NCBI RefSeq assembly: GCF_030161875.1
Contig: NZ_BSVA01000001.1
Location: 868,001-932,000, forward strand
DNA length: 64,000 bases
Origin: Homoserinibacter gongjuensis
Lineage (GTDB): Bacteria > Actinomycetota > Actinomycetes > Actinomycetales > Microbacteriaceae
Reading direction: 5' to 3'
Below the pieces are notes generated by a model. That model was not told where the DNA came from, made no database searches, and saw only the letters and a list, made by a program, of their open reading frames with translations. A program made the translations under genes and the position numbers. The stretch's first letter is position 1. Each line of letters opens with the position of its first letter. Positions 37,688 to 47,334 of this stretch are shown here, one piece after another.

Positions 37688-38041
37688 TCAACGCCAGACG
37701 GTCGCGATGACCACGTTCGCCACCGTCAGGCTGCCGAGAGCCGGAAGGACCCAGCCCGCGAGCTTCTCACGCTTGCGGTGCACGAGCGCGATCACGATGA
37801 TCGCCACGAGCACGGCGAGCTTTACCGCGATCTTGACGTTGTTGACCTCGTGGCCGAGCGGATACTGCAGGCCGACGAGGAGCACCCCGGTGAGGAGCAT
37901 GGTCCACGCACCGTGCAGGATCGCCGGCAGCACACGGGCGGTTCCCTCGCGGATGGCACGGATCTGGTAGAGCACCCCACCCAGGAGGGCGGCGACCCCG
38001 ATGATGTGCAGCGCGAGGATGACGTTCTTGAGGATCTCCAT
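37688..38041 (-). CDS. Four-helix integral membrane protein
   Basis: Membrane protein of 117 residues with four predicted helices, e.g. NVILALHIIGVAALLGGVLY and VKLAVLVAIIVIALVHRKRE. It resembles small heme/quinone-type four-helix proteins by topology, but conserved ligands are not obvious beyond His12. TAAGAT (38053-38048) lies 6 nt before the ATG at 38041, implying a leaderless start. It is the first gene of an operon with the TetR gene. Function unknown. Confidence 0.75.
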   Translation of the reverse strand: MEILKNVILALHIIGVAALLGGVLYQIRAIREGTARVLPAILHGAWTMLLTGVLLVGLQYPLGHEVNNVKIAVKLAVLVAIIVIALVHRKREKLAGWVLPALGSLTVANVVIATVWR

Positions 38042-38052
38042 GCGACCATCTT

Positions 38053-38069
38053 ACCGACATGGTGTCGGT
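38053..38069. promoter_or_regulatory. TetR-type operator overlapping the -10 of the membrane protein/TetR operon
   Basis: ACCGACA-TGG-TGTCGGT is a perfect 7-bp inverted repeat, extendable by T/A-rich flanks. It abuts the -10 box TAAGAT, so binding would block transcription of the operon including the TetR gene. Confidence 0.7.
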
Positions 38070-38157
38070 TAAACCCGTTCCTGCGCCTTCAATGCAATGC
38101 GGAGGCGAGCGTCGAGCTCAAGAAACCCACCTACGAGCTGCGGCGCCTCAACACCCA

Positions 38158-38188
38158 GAAAGCCCCCGGCCGATGGCCAGGGGCTTCC
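38158..38188 (-). terminator. Intrinsic-type terminator of tRNA-Arg
   Basis: Just after the tRNA in its direction: GGAAGCCCC-T-GGCC, loop ATC, GGCC-G-GGGGCTTTC. The strong stem ends with a short T-rich stretch. Confidence 0.75.
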
Positions 38189-38194
38189 ACGAAG

Positions 38195-38267
38195 TGCGCC
38201 CGGAGGGATTCGAACCCCCAACCTTCTGATCCGTAGTCAGATGCTCTATCCGTTGAGCTACGGGCGC
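38195..38267 (-). tRNA. tRNA-Arg (anticodon ACG)
   Basis: The minus strand folds as a complete 73-nt tRNA. Acceptor GCGCCCG pairs with CGGGCGC, the D-arm contains AGCTCAACGGATAGAGC, the anticodon stem CTGAC/... carries loop CTACGGA with anticodon ACG, and the T-arm GGGGGTTCGAATCCCTC is standard. The discriminator base is A; CCA is not encoded. ACG (read as ICG) decodes CGU/CGC/CGA, the main Arg codons here. Confidence 0.97.
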
Positions 38268-38393
38268 GCGTCGACGCGAAGTCAACCTGACGACTATATC
38301 AGGGCCGAAGCGGGGGTTCGCACAGGGCTGGAGCGCACGGCATCGGGCCCGGGATGCCCGCCCGGCTCCCGGACCCGATGTGTCGGTGAGCGC

Positions 38394-38639
38394 TCAGCCC
38401 GCGCCGGTCGTCTCGGGGTTGGCGTCGTCGACGGGGTCGGGGTCGACGACCGTGTCGGCGTCGCCTCCCGTGCCTGCCGCTCCGCTACCACCTGAGGTGC
38501 CGGCGCCCTCGCCTGCGGTGACACCGTCACCGTCGGTGGCGCCGCCACCCGACTCGGGGCCCGTGGACGCCGCCCCGCCCAGGTCGGGACCGACGCCTGG
38601 CTCGCTCGTGTCGCTCACACCCTGTTCGTTCTCGTTCAT
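38394..38639 (-). CDS. Small acidic Gly/Asp-rich disordered protein (81 aa)
   Basis: Low-complexity product (MNENEQGVSDTSEPGVGPDL then Gly/Ala/Thr/Asp-rich), no signal peptide. GAAGGAGG precedes the ATG. Unrecognised, but similar in style to the proteins at 12423 and 35728. Confidence 0.6.
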   Translation of the reverse strand: MNENEQGVSDTSEPGVGPDLGGAASTGPESGGGATDGDGVTAGEGAGTSGGSGAAGTGGDADTVVDPDPVDDANPETTGAG

Positions 38640-38882
38640 GTCGACCTCCTTCTGCCCCGAGCGTGCACAGCGACGGTGCCGCCGGCACCGGGATTGACAG
38701 CAGCATCCGGCAGACGTAGAAGGCCGCGGAACGCAGCACGGCGACCCGCGCGAACGCGTGAATATCCAGCGAACCGGTCGGCGTCAAGCCCCTGCCGTGA
38801 CGCGCGGCCGCGACCTAGCTTGAGACTCACCGCACGAGTCGTCTCGCCGCACGAAGGCGAGCAGAGCACAAGGGGTACGCAG

Positions 38883-39119
38883 ATGACCATCACCGCACCG
38901 CAGATCACGACATCCACGACCGCGCGCGCCACGGTGCGCAGCATCGCGCCCGAACGCCTCCGGGTCGAGCTGGACGGCGAAGTGGTCGGCTTCGTCGACA
39001 TCGTGGGGCAGGTGCACGTTGCGTTGCTCGGCAACATGTACCCCTACGCCGTCGAGATCGCGCAGACCCTCGATGCCGACTCCGCCGCTCACTCGGTCAT
39101 CGCCGCCGCGCAGTCCTGA
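38883..39119 (+). CDS. Hypothetical protein (78 aa)
   Basis: Unrecognised. The ordered central part (ERLRVELDGEVVGFVDIVGQ ... YAVEIAQTLD) suggests a small beta-alpha domain. Upstream lies GTCAAGCCCCTG (38783-38794), and TAGCTT (38816-38821) could serve as -10. No clear Shine-Dalgarno except AAGGGG 8 nt before the ATG. Confidence 0.6.
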   Translation: MTITAPQITTSTTARATVRSIAPERLRVELDGEVVGFVDIVGQVHVALLGNMYPYAVEIAQTLDADSAAHSVIAAAQS

Positions 39120-39259
39120 CGCGGCACGTCACCCGCCAGACACCGGGCGTCATCCGGCGTCGCACGCTGTCGCACGTCGTCGCAGAACGTCACCTCGGTG
39201 GCCGGGCGCGCAACGACGGGCGAGACTCGACGCCTGAAGCCGTGCGGAGGAGGTGACCG

Positions 39260-39898
39260 GTGTCGACGGATTACGTCGCGATCCCCTGGGACAGTGCCCA
39301 ACCGAATCCGCCTGCCCGTGCGACCCCGGGGCTCGGGTTCCGCGGATTCGGCATCTACGTCGGCCTCGACGAGGGGGCAGCGGATGCGGCGGGCGTCGAC
39401 ATCGCATCTCTCGTCGGAGAGGTGCAACGGGCGATCACCGACATTCCCGGCGCGCAGACCTTCGCGTCCGTCGTGCTCGCTCCCCCGTACGTCGAGGAGC
39501 CACCGCTCGCGGTCGTGCGCAGCGCGCTCGGTGAACCCTCGCTGCAGCGGACCGTGCCTCGTGCACCGCGCGGGGACGGGGTCGTGATCGATCTGGCCCG
39601 CCATCGCGTCACCGTCGACGGCCGGCACGTCACGCTGAGCTTCCGCGAGCACGCTCTGCTGACCTTCCTCGTCGAGCATCAGGGCGAGGTGCATGATCGC
39701 CCGCGACTGCTCGCCGCGCTGCTCGGCGAGACCGACGGCGAACCGATCCACGAACGCACGATCGACGTCTACCTGCAGCGACTGCGGCGGAGGCTCGCCC
39801 CGTACGGCGACGTCGTGCGCACGGTGCGAGGTCGCGGCTACCGGCTCGATCCGCACCCCGACGTGACGGTCGTACCCGCGCACGCGACGGCGCGGTAG
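39260..39898 (+). CDS. Standalone OmpR/PhoB-type winged-helix protein without receiver domain
   Basis: Protein of 212 residues. The C-terminal half is a Trans_reg_C winged helix (VIDLARHRVTVDGRHVTLSF ... VYLQRLRRRLAPYGDVVRTV, then RGRGYRLDP), the DNA-binding module of response regulators. The N-terminal 100 residues are not a receiver: there is no phospho-acceptor pattern and the sequence is Pro/Ala-rich. A strong GGAGGAGG precedes GTG 39260. No histidine kinase is nearby, so control is likely by something other than phosphorylation. Targets unknown. Confidence 0.82.
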   Translation: MSTDYVAIPWDSAQPNPPARATPGLGFRGFGIYVGLDEGAADAAGVDIASLVGEVQRAITDIPGAQTFASVVLAPPYVEEPPLAVVRSALGEPSLQRTVPRAPRGDGVVIDLARHRVTVDGRHVTLSFREHALLTFLVEHQGEVHDRPRLLAALLGETDGEPIHERTIDVYLQRLRRRLAPYGDVVRTVRGRGYRLDPHPDVTVVPAHATAR

Positions 39899-39987
39899 GC
39901 ACACGCGTTCCCTTCCTGCACATCGGAGTCATTCACGACTTCTCCACGACTTTCGAATACGCGTTCGATTTCATGGGAGAATCAAGC

Positions 39988-41372
39988 ATGCCCTCACTCC
40001 CCGCCTATCTCGCCGTTCTCGACGCTGCGACGCCGTTCGCGGTGCCTGCGGTGGCGGGGTTCACGGATGCGGAACTGCTGGATGGGCAGCGTGCCCTCGC
40101 GGAGCTGCGGCGGCGGGTGGATGCGGTGGCCTCGGCGTTCGCCGGGGAGATCGCCCACCGCTCACGGCGGGAACTCGGGCACTCGGGGCTCGCGCAGGCG
40201 AACGGGGTGCGATCGGCGGAAGACCTCATCGCGAAGGTCACCGCGACCTCCCGCCGTGACGCTCACACGCTGGTGAAGGCCGCGGAGTTCCTGCCGACCG
40301 CCACACGGCTCGATGCTCCCGAGGTGCCGCCGGCGCCGCGCTGGCAGACGCTGATCGGGGATGCGGTCGCCTCCGCGGCGATCTCCGTCGGGGCCGCGGA
40401 GGTCATCCGCACCCGCCTCGCGGCAGCCGCCGACGGCGCCGCAGACGACGACCTCACTTCCGCCGCGAAGCTGCTGATCGCGGCAGCACCGCAGTCGACG
40501 CTCGAGAACCTGGCCGCGCTGGCCGCCCGCGCGCGTGACGAACTCGACCTGGCCGGCATCCCCGCACGCGAGAACGCGCTGCACGCCAAGCGGTACCTGA
40601 AGTTCCGCACGCAACCAGACGGCTCCACCAGCTTCCACGGTCTGCTCGACCCGGAATCCGCGGCGATCGTCGTACCGGCATTCGACGCCGCCACCTCCCC
40701 CGCCGAGGCGGCCCCCGCTTCGTCGACCCGGATGCCGCCCAGCGCGCCGAAGACATCGTCCGCGACGAGCGCACCACCGAGCAGCTCAGCCTCGACGTGT
40801 TCGTCGAACTCATCCGCATCGGCGCACGCGTCGACGACGGCCGGCTTCTCGGTGACCGCAAACCGGCCGTGCGCATCCTCGTCACCCAGACCGACCTCGA
40901 TGCCCAACCCGACGCCGACGGCACCCGGGTGGGCGCCGCCTACTTCGAAGGCCAGCACGACGCCGTTTCCATCGCCACCGCCGAACGCTACATCTGCAGC
41001 AGTGGCGCCGTACCGATCATGTTCGACACCGACGGACGCGCACTGAACCTCGGTCGCGAGCAACGCCTCTTCAACCAGAAGCAACGCACCGCGATGGCCG
41101 CCCGCGACGGCGGATGCCTCCTCTGCGACCGACCACCATCCTGGTGCGAAGCCCACCACATCGACCACTGGGACGCCCACAACGGCCGCACCGACATCGA
41201 CGACGGCGTACTCCTCTGCAGGTTCTGCCACCTCAACGTGCACAACAACACCTGGCGCATCCGACGAGAACACGGCCACTACTTCCTCGAAAGACCCGAC
41301 AGCAACGGCACCCTCCGCCGCACACCCCTGAACCGCCGCAGTCCCACGTTGCAACGACTCCTCAGCGCCTGA
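39988..41372 (+). CDS. DUF222 + HNH endonuclease domain protein, apparent frameshift
   Basis: Typical actinobacterial 460-residue protein. The N-terminal DUF222 region (ALAELRRRVDAVASAFAGEI ...) is followed by a C-terminal HNH nuclease domain (CLLCDRPPSWCEAHHIDHW ... LCRFCHLNVHNN) with two Cys pairs for zinc. The halves lie in different frames; the break is at CCCCC 40712-40716, one base missing. ATG 39988 with GGGAGA 7 nt upstream is preferred to ATG 39973. These genes are multicopy in many actinobacteria; their function is unsettled, and this copy is not in a recognisable mobile element. Confidence 0.87.
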
Positions 41373-41425
41373 CTGCTGTGCCGAGCTGAGGGCTGCGCCG
41401 CAACAGCCGACGAGCGCGGGGCGGG

Positions 41426-41498
41426 TTTCGAGACGCCCGCCTTCGGCGGGCTCCTCAACCAGCCGGGTCAAACGCCTGCGGCGGGCTCCTCAACCAGC
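41426..41498. repeat. Dispersed palindromic repeat, two copies (TTTCGAGACG...CTCCTCAACCAG)
   Basis: The first copy (41426-41462) has GCCCGCC-TTC-GGCGGGC between TTTCGAGAC and CTCCTCAACCAG. The second (41470-41498) lacks the left end but keeps CGGCGGGCTCCTCAACCAG. Both lie between convergent genes. The same family occurs at 45520-45645, 46975-47334 and 49259-49385. Confidence 0.75.
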
Positions 41499-41533
41499 TG
41501 TGGGAGGCACACCCCGGCGGCCCCTCTCAGATG

Positions 41534-42457
41534 TCAGCCGGCCGACGACACCAGAGCCGAGAGCGGATGCGCGGCCGGCAAGTCAGCGAGCGCCGCGGCG
41601 CCGTCGAGTCCCGTGCCGTGCGGCGCCTCGAAGCGCACCCCCGGGTGCACGGCACGAACCGCCTCCTCGAAGGCCTCACGCACGAGTGAGCCCCGGAACA
41701 CGCCCCCGATCGCGCTCACCACGGGAGCGCCATCCGCTCCAGCCCGCCGCAGCGCGGTCACGACCGAAAGGGCGAGCTCCTCGGCCGCGTCACGACAGAG
41801 GCGCGCAGCCACCTCATCCGTGGCCGCGCGCGCCGCGACCGCCTCGGCGAACCACGCGATCACGCTGACCTTCGCCGGGTCGGACTGCAGTTGCACGTAG
41901 GCGTCCTCCAGCTCGGGCCACCGTGAGCTCACGACCTCGGTGAGCGCGGTCGCGGGCCCGCGACCGTCGTGGGCCCGCATGACGGCGTCGAGGGCGGCGC
42001 GGCCGAGCCAGTACCCGCTTCCCGCATCGCCCATGAGGTAACCCCAGCCGTCGACGCGGGCGACGCCCGCCGGCCCGACCGCCAGGATGATCGAGCCCGT
42101 TCCGCTCGCCACCACGACGCCGTGCTGGTCGCCGAGGGTGCCCAGGTAGGAGGTGACCGAGTCGTGGGCGAGCAGCACGCGGCCGGGCGCGGAGTCGTGC
42201 AACAGGGCACGCAGCTCGCCCGCGTCGTGCTCGACGCTCGTGAGTCCCGACACCCCCGCGGCGAGCGCGTCGAGCGGAACCCCGGAGGCCGCCTCCCGCG
42301 TCACCGCCGCGAGCTGCGGCAGCAGCGGCTGATCGGTGCGCACACCGGCGAACAGCCGCTCGACGGGCGCGGCATCCGGGCGGGTGAGGCGCGTCTTCAC
42401 GCCGGTCTGGCCCGCATCCAGCGCGAGAACGGTGGCGGGCTTCGTCAGGTCACTCAC
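41534..42457 (-). CDS. BadF/BadG-type sugar kinase (N-acetylglucosamine kinase-like)
   Basis: ASKHA-fold kinase of 307 residues. The phosphate-1 motif is LALDAGQTGVKTRL, followed by VVVASGTGSIILAVG (phosphate 2) and AIGGVFRGSLVREAFEEAV (adenosine motif). N-acetylglucosamine kinases and related enzymes share this pattern. TATCGT lies 6 nt before the GTG at 42457, a leaderless start. Divergent from the GH38 alpha-mannosidase gene, so it probably phosphorylates a hexosamine or sugar freed from a glycan. Confidence 0.87.
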   Translation of the reverse strand: MSDLTKPATVLALDAGQTGVKTRLTRPDAAPVERLFAGVRTDQPLLPQLAAVTREAASGVPLDALAAGVSGLTSVEHDAGELRALLHDSAPGRVLLAHDSVTSYLGTLGDQHGVVVASGTGSIILAVGPAGVARVDGWGYLMGDAGSGYWLGRAALDAVMRAHDGRGPATALTEVVSSRWPELEDAYVQLQSDPAKVSVIAWFAEAVAARAATDEVAARLCRDAAEELALSVVTALRRAGADGAPVVSAIGGVFRGSLVREAFEEAVRAVHPGVRFEAPHGTGLDGAAALADLPAAHPLSALVSSAG

Positions 42458-42567
42458 ACGGGAACGATAGCCGGGAGGGGAGCGGAGGCGGTGCGGTGGT
42501 GCTGAAGTCCTTGGAGCGGGCAGCCGCGAAAGCAGCGTGTCGATACCCGCGGCCTAGACTCGACCCG

Positions 42568-45542
42568 ATGGCGGGCTTCTTCTCGTTCCTCCTCGGCCTC
42601 CGGGCGCAGCAGCCGGGCGAGTACCGGCGACTCACGCGTATCCGCCGCCGCATCTACACGCCCGTCGCCCGACTCGAGGCGGAGGTCGTGCGCTCGGCCG
42701 AGCCGATCCCGTTCGGCGAGCTCGACCGCGCATCGTTCGCGCCCATCCGTGCGGGCGCCGCGTTCGGCGGGGTGCTCGAGTGCGCCTGGCTGCGACTCAC
42801 GGGCGAGGTGCCCGCGGATGCTGACGGCGCGGTCGTGCTGCTCGGCATCCGGGGCGAGGCGCTCGTGTACGACGCCGACGGCGGCATCGTCGACTCGGTC
42901 TCGACGGTGTTCCAGCAGGGCGACCTGCCGCACGCCGGTGGGCGCTACCGGCCGGTCGGTGACCCGCTCGCGGCGGGCACGCGGGTGGAGCTCTACGCCG
43001 ACGTCGCCTACAACGGGTTCATCCTCTACGAGGTGGGCAGGGGCGTCTTCCACGGCGCCCAGCTCGCGACGCGCGACGACACCGTCTTCGGGCTCTACTA
43101 CGACTACCTGACCCTCGTCGTGCTCGCGGGCGCCACCGAGGATCCCGCACTCGAGCATGGGCTGCACTCGGCGCTCGATGCCGCCTGGCGGCGATTCCGG
43201 CAGGGGATGCCGCGGGGGCGCGCGCGGAGCTCGCCGAACCGCTCGCTCGGCCCGCAGCATCCGACTTCACGTTCTCGGCGGTGGGGCACGGCCACCTCGA
43301 CATGGCGTGGCTGTGGCCGCTGCGCGAGACGCGGCGCAAGGCCGCCCGCACCTACACGCGCGCCCTCAACACGATCGAACGCCGCCCGGGCTACGTCTAC
43401 GGCACGAGCCAACCCCAGCAGCTCGCCTGGATGAAGCAGCACCAGCCGGCGCTCTACGAGCGGATCAAGGCCGCGGCGGCGAGCGGACGTCTCGAACTGC
43501 AGGGCTCGTTCTGGGTCGAGCCTGACACCAACCTGCCCTCGGGCGAGGCGCTCGTGCGGCAGGCGGTCGTCGGGCGGCGGTTCCTGCAGGAGGAGTTCGG
43601 GCTGAGCGACGAGCAGCTGCGCATCTGCTGGCTGCCCGACACCTTCGGCTACTCGGGCAACCTGCCGCAGATCCTGCGGGGAGCGGGCATGGACCGCTTC
43701 ATGACCATCAAGCTCGCCTGGAACAAGGCCACCGTCTTCCCGCACCGCACCTTCCGCTGGCACGGGATCGACGGCTCCGCGGTGCTCGTGCACATGCCGC
43801 CCGAGGGCGACTACAACTCGCGCGGCGCGGCCGACAACATCCTCACCGCGCTGAAGCAGTACCCCGAGCGCGCGCTCGGCCGGGCGCTTCTCGTATACGG
43901 CTCGGGTGACGGCGGCGGCGGGCCGGGCGAGATCCACCTGGAGCTGCTCGAGCGCGAGATCGGGCCCGAGGGGCAGGGCATCCGCGGGCTCCCCCGCATC
44001 GAGTTCTCGACCGCGCGCGACTTCTTCGACGAGCTCGAGCGTCTCACCGACACCGGCGGCCTGCACGAGCACACGGGCGAGCTCTACCTCGAGACCCACC
44101 AGGGCACCTACACGACCCAGGGCGCCATCAAGCGGCACAACCGCACGATCGAGCGGATGCTCCACGAGGTCGAGGCCCTCACGGTCGCCGCCGACGGGGA
44201 CACGCGTGGCGAGCTCGAACCCATCTGGCGCGAGGTGCTGCTGCACCAGTTCCACGACATCCTGCCGGGGTCGTCGATCGAGCGGGTGGGCCGCGAGGCG
44301 CGCGAGACGTATGTGCGACTCGAGGGCGAACTCGACGCGCTCGGCGACGGGCTGCTCGGCGCGCTGTCGGAGGGTGCCCAGCCGACCGCGGTCAACCTCA
44401 CGAGCTTCCCGCGCGACGAGCATGTGCGGGTCGATGGCGCGTGGCACCGCGCCGTGGTCGAGCCGTATGCGGCGGCCGTCATCGAGCCGGCCGACGGCCC
44501 CTTCGGCCTCACCGCCCTGCCGTCGTCGATCTCGAACGGGCTCGTCGAGCTGCGCTTCGACGACGCCGGCGTCATCACCTCGCTCATCGACCGCGCAGGG
44601 GCCGAGCACGCTGCCGAGGGCCTCAACCGGCTCGTGCTGCACCGCGACCCCTACCAATGGCCCTTCGACGCCTGGGACATCGACCCCCGCTACACCGCAC
44701 GCCGTCCCCGGCAGCTGCGGTTGGCATCCGCCGAGACCCGGCTCGACGGGCCGACCGTCGTACGCGAGCAGCGGCTGACCGCGCCGGGTGTCGAGGCGCA
44801 GCAGCGCATCGTGCTCGAGGCGGGCAGCGAGCTCGTGCGGTTCGAGACGCGCGTCGACTGGCGGGCCACTCACCGGATGCTGCGGGCCGAGTTCCGCCCC
44901 ACGCGCTGGGCCGATGAGGTGGCGTGCGACATCCAGTTCGGGCACATCCAGCGCACGACCACCGAGCGCAACGCCGTCGAGCGCGCCCAGTTCGAGGTCG
45001 TCGCCCACAAGTGGATCGCCGTGGAAGACGAGCGCGGCGGTTTCGCGCTGCTGAACGACGGCAAGTACGGACACCGCGCGAAGAACGGGTTGCTGAGCCT
45101 CAACCTGCTGCGGGCGCCGACCTTCCCCGACAAGACCGCCGACCGCGGCCTGCACGAGTTCACGTACGCGATCCGGCCGTTCGCGGCGGGCGCGCTCGGC
45201 GAGGTGATCCGCGAGGGCTACCGGCTCAACAACCCGCTGCGGATCACGCGCGGTGTCGCCTTCGAGAGCCTCGCGTCGAGCTCGAACCCGGATGTCGTGG
45301 TCGAGACGGTGAAGCGCGCCGAGTCGGACGCGGGCACAGTGGTGCGCCTCTACGAGAGCCGCGGACGGGCGACGACCACGACGCTCGCCACCCGCATCCC
45401 GCACGGCCGCGCGACGCTCGTCGACCTGCTCGAGCGCCCACTCGGCCCCGCCGAGCTCGAGCGGCTCGAGCTGGGGCCGTTCGAGATCGCGACCGTGCTG
45501 CTCGAGCCGCCTACCCAGGCGGTTGAGGAGCGCCGCGCGTAG
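42568..45542 (+). CDS. GH38 alpha-mannosidase, apparent frameshift
   Basis: Cytosolic alpha-mannosidase of about 990 residues. The N-terminal domain (to about residue 212) is in one frame and the catalytic part in another; one missing base at GGGG 43203-43206 joins QG to DAAGARAELAEP. The zinc-binding HLD is in VGHGHLDMAWLWPLRET, the nucleophile Asp in WLPDTFGYSGNLPQIL, and downstream zinc ligands in LLHQFHDILPGSS. The beta-sandwich C-terminal domains are complete. TAGACT lies 7 nt before ATG 42568 (leaderless). The last codons (VEERRA-stop) come from a dispersed repeat. A GPH symporter follows. Confidence 0.93.
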
Positions 45543-45645
45543 CGCGACGCGTCTCGAAACCGCCGTCACCTCACGCCCGCCGTGGCGTCGGAGGCTTCGA
45601 GACGCGTCCGCCTCCGGCGGCCGCTCCTCAGCCACCTCGGCAGGT
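45520..45645. repeat. Dispersed palindromic repeats, inverted pair, overlapping the 3' end of the GH38 gene
   Basis: One copy reads GGTTGAGGAGCGCC ... GCGTCTCGAAACC (45524-45562) and supplies the last six codons and stop of the GH38 gene. A second, opposite copy lies at about 45592-45640 (CTTCGAGACGCGTCC ... GCTCCTCAGCCACC). Confidence 0.7.
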
Positions 45646-45666
45646 GCGCGCCGCTAGCCTGACCCC

Positions 45667-46989
45667 ATGAACCCGACGTCGCCGTCGCCGCGTGCCCAGG
45701 CGCGAGCCGTCGTCGTCGCGGGGTTCGGGCAGAACGTCGTGCTCACGACGGTCACGACCTTCGTGCTCGCCTACCTCATCCAGTACGCGGGCATCTCGAG
45801 CGCCGGCATCGCGGTCGTCACGGCGATCATCACGGTCGCGAAGATCCTCGATGCGATCACCGACCCGATCATGGGCGTGATCATCGACCTCACCCGCACC
45901 CGGTGGGGCAAGCTGCGCCCCTACATCCTCTTCTCGGCGGCACCGGTCGCCGCTCTCACCGCCCTCATGTTCGCCGTGCCCGACGCCGACGAACCCCTGC
46001 AGCTCGTGTACTTCGGCGTCGTCTACGTGCTGTGGGGCTTCGCCTACACGGTGTGCGACGTGCCGTTCTGGGGGCTCATCGGCTCGGCGTTCCCGGATGC
46101 CGGCCAGCGCACCCGGGTGATCGGCAACGTGCGTGCCTTCGGCGCGATCTCGCTCGGGCTCGCGACGCTCGGCATGCCGTGGCTCGCGCGGGCGCTCTCC
46201 GGCGGCGGCGCGACGACCGGCACCGGCTGGACGCTCGCCGTCGCACTCGTGTCGGTCGTGGGCATGGCACTGTTCTTGCTGGCGTTCTTCGTGCCCCGCG
46301 AGCGACCGTCGGCCCTGAAGCAGGGTCGATTGACGCTTCGGCAGCTCGGCGGCACCCTCATCCGCAACACGCCCCTGCTTCTGGTGCTGCTCGGCTCGGT
46401 GCTCGGCTTCGGCCGCTTCATCGTGCAGGCGGGCGGCGCCGTGTTCGTGGTCGTCGCGTACGGCGACGAGGGGCTCTTCACCCTCATCGGCGCGGCGATC
46501 ATCGTGGGGCTCGTGGCGTCGAGCTTCGCCACGCCGCCGCTCATGCGCTGGGTGTCGGCGCGCGCGCTCATGGTGTGGTCCTCGCTCGCGGGTGCCGTGC
46601 TCTACGTCGCCATGTACCTCGTCGGCTTCGCGAGCATCGCCGCGATCGTGGCCTTCATCTTCCTCACCGGGCTCACCCTCGGCATCTTCCTCGTCGGGCA
46701 AGCCACGATGATCGCGGATGCGGTCGACGACGCCGAGCGCCGCACCGGCATCCGCAACGACGGCGTCTCGTTCGCGACGCTCACCTTCGTGTCGAAGATC
46801 ATGAGCGCTCTCGCCGTGCTGGTGTTCGGGCTCTTCGTCGCCGCCGCGGGCTACCAAGCGGATGCCGCGGTCACCCCCGAGATGCAGAACACGGTGTTCG
46901 CGGCGATCACCCTGGTGCCCGCCGTCAGCTGCCTGCTCTCGGCGGTGCCGTTCGCGTTCGTGCGGCTGCACCACCCGCGGGTTGAGTAG
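45667..46989 (+). CDS. GPH-family sugar:cation symporter (MFS, MelB-like)
   Basis: Twelve-helix symporter of 440 residues. The family signature follows helix 2: ILDAITDPIMGVIIDLTRTR, then WGKLRPY. It also has GFAYTVCDVPFWGLIGSAFP and the central loop. Members import melibiose, glucuronides or other glycosides with Na+ or H+. TAGCCT lies 6 nt before ATG 45667 (leaderless). Positioned after GH38, it likely imports a mannoside or glycan fragment. Its last codons (RVE-stop) and TAG come from the start of a repeat block. Confidence 0.92.
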   Translation: MNPTSPSPRAQARAVVVAGFGQNVVLTTVTTFVLAYLIQYAGISSAGIAVVTAIITVAKILDAITDPIMGVIIDLTRTRWGKLRPYILFSAAPVAALTALMFAVPDADEPLQLVYFGVVYVLWGFAYTVCDVPFWGLIGSAFPDAGQRTRVIGNVRAFGAISLGLATLGMPWLARALSGGGATTGTGWTLAVALVSVVGMALFLLAFFVPRERPSALKQGRLTLRQLGGTLIRNTPLLLVLLGSVLGFGRFIVQAGGAVFVVVAYGDEGLFTLIGAAIIVGLVASSFATPPLMRWVSARALMVWSSLAGAVLYVAMYLVGFASIAAIVAFIFLTGLTLGIFLVGQATMIADAVDDAERRTGIRNDGVSFATLTFVSKIMSALAVLVFGLFVAAAGYQADAAVTPEMQNTVFAAITLVPAVSCLLSAVPFAFVRLHHPRVE

Positions 46990-47334
46990 CCCGTCGCCGC
47001 AGGCGCGAGGCACCCCGTGGGTTGAGTAGCCCGCCGCCGGAGACGCGAGGCACCCCCGTGGGTTGAGTAGCCCGCCGCCACAGGCGCGGGCGTATCGAAA
47101 CCCTGTTGACGCCGCCGCGCGACGCGGGTGCGGGGGGGGACTCAGCAAGCCCGGCCGCTCGCAGTATCGCGTGCGGGGGTTTCGATACGCCGCGCGCCCA
47201 GCGCGCGCGGCTACTCAATCAGCGGGAGGGACGGCCGACGCGCGCCGCTCCTCAACCAGCGGGAGGGGCGCCCAGCGCGCGCGGCTACTCAACCCGCGGT
47301 GAGGGGCGGCCGGCGCGCCGCTACTCAACCGGCG
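46975..47334. repeat. Cluster of dispersed GTTGAGTAGC repeats (about 345 bp, no gene)
   Basis: At least seven copies in both orientations. Three near-tandem units of about 45 bp (GGGTTGAGTAGCCCG ... GGCGCGAGGCACCC) begin at 46978, 47020 and 47062. Reverse copies follow (TTTCGATACG ... GCTACTCAATC, CTCCTCAACCAG, GCTACTCAACCC, GCTACTCAACCGG) to 47332. No coding frame is convincing. The units lack uniform spacers, so this is not a CRISPR array. Confidence 0.75.

Noticed and set aside
39973-39987. Upstream ATG for the HNH gene
   Set aside because: It lies before the GGGAGA Shine-Dalgarno that serves the ATG at 39988.
43104-45635. 843-codon open frame on the minus strand
   Set aside because: Antisense to the GH38 alpha-mannosidase, whose catalytic motifs are all present.
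46975-47334. CRISPR-like array
   Set aside because: Units vary in length and orientation, have no regular unique spacers, and no cas genes are near; they belong to the dispersed repeat family.
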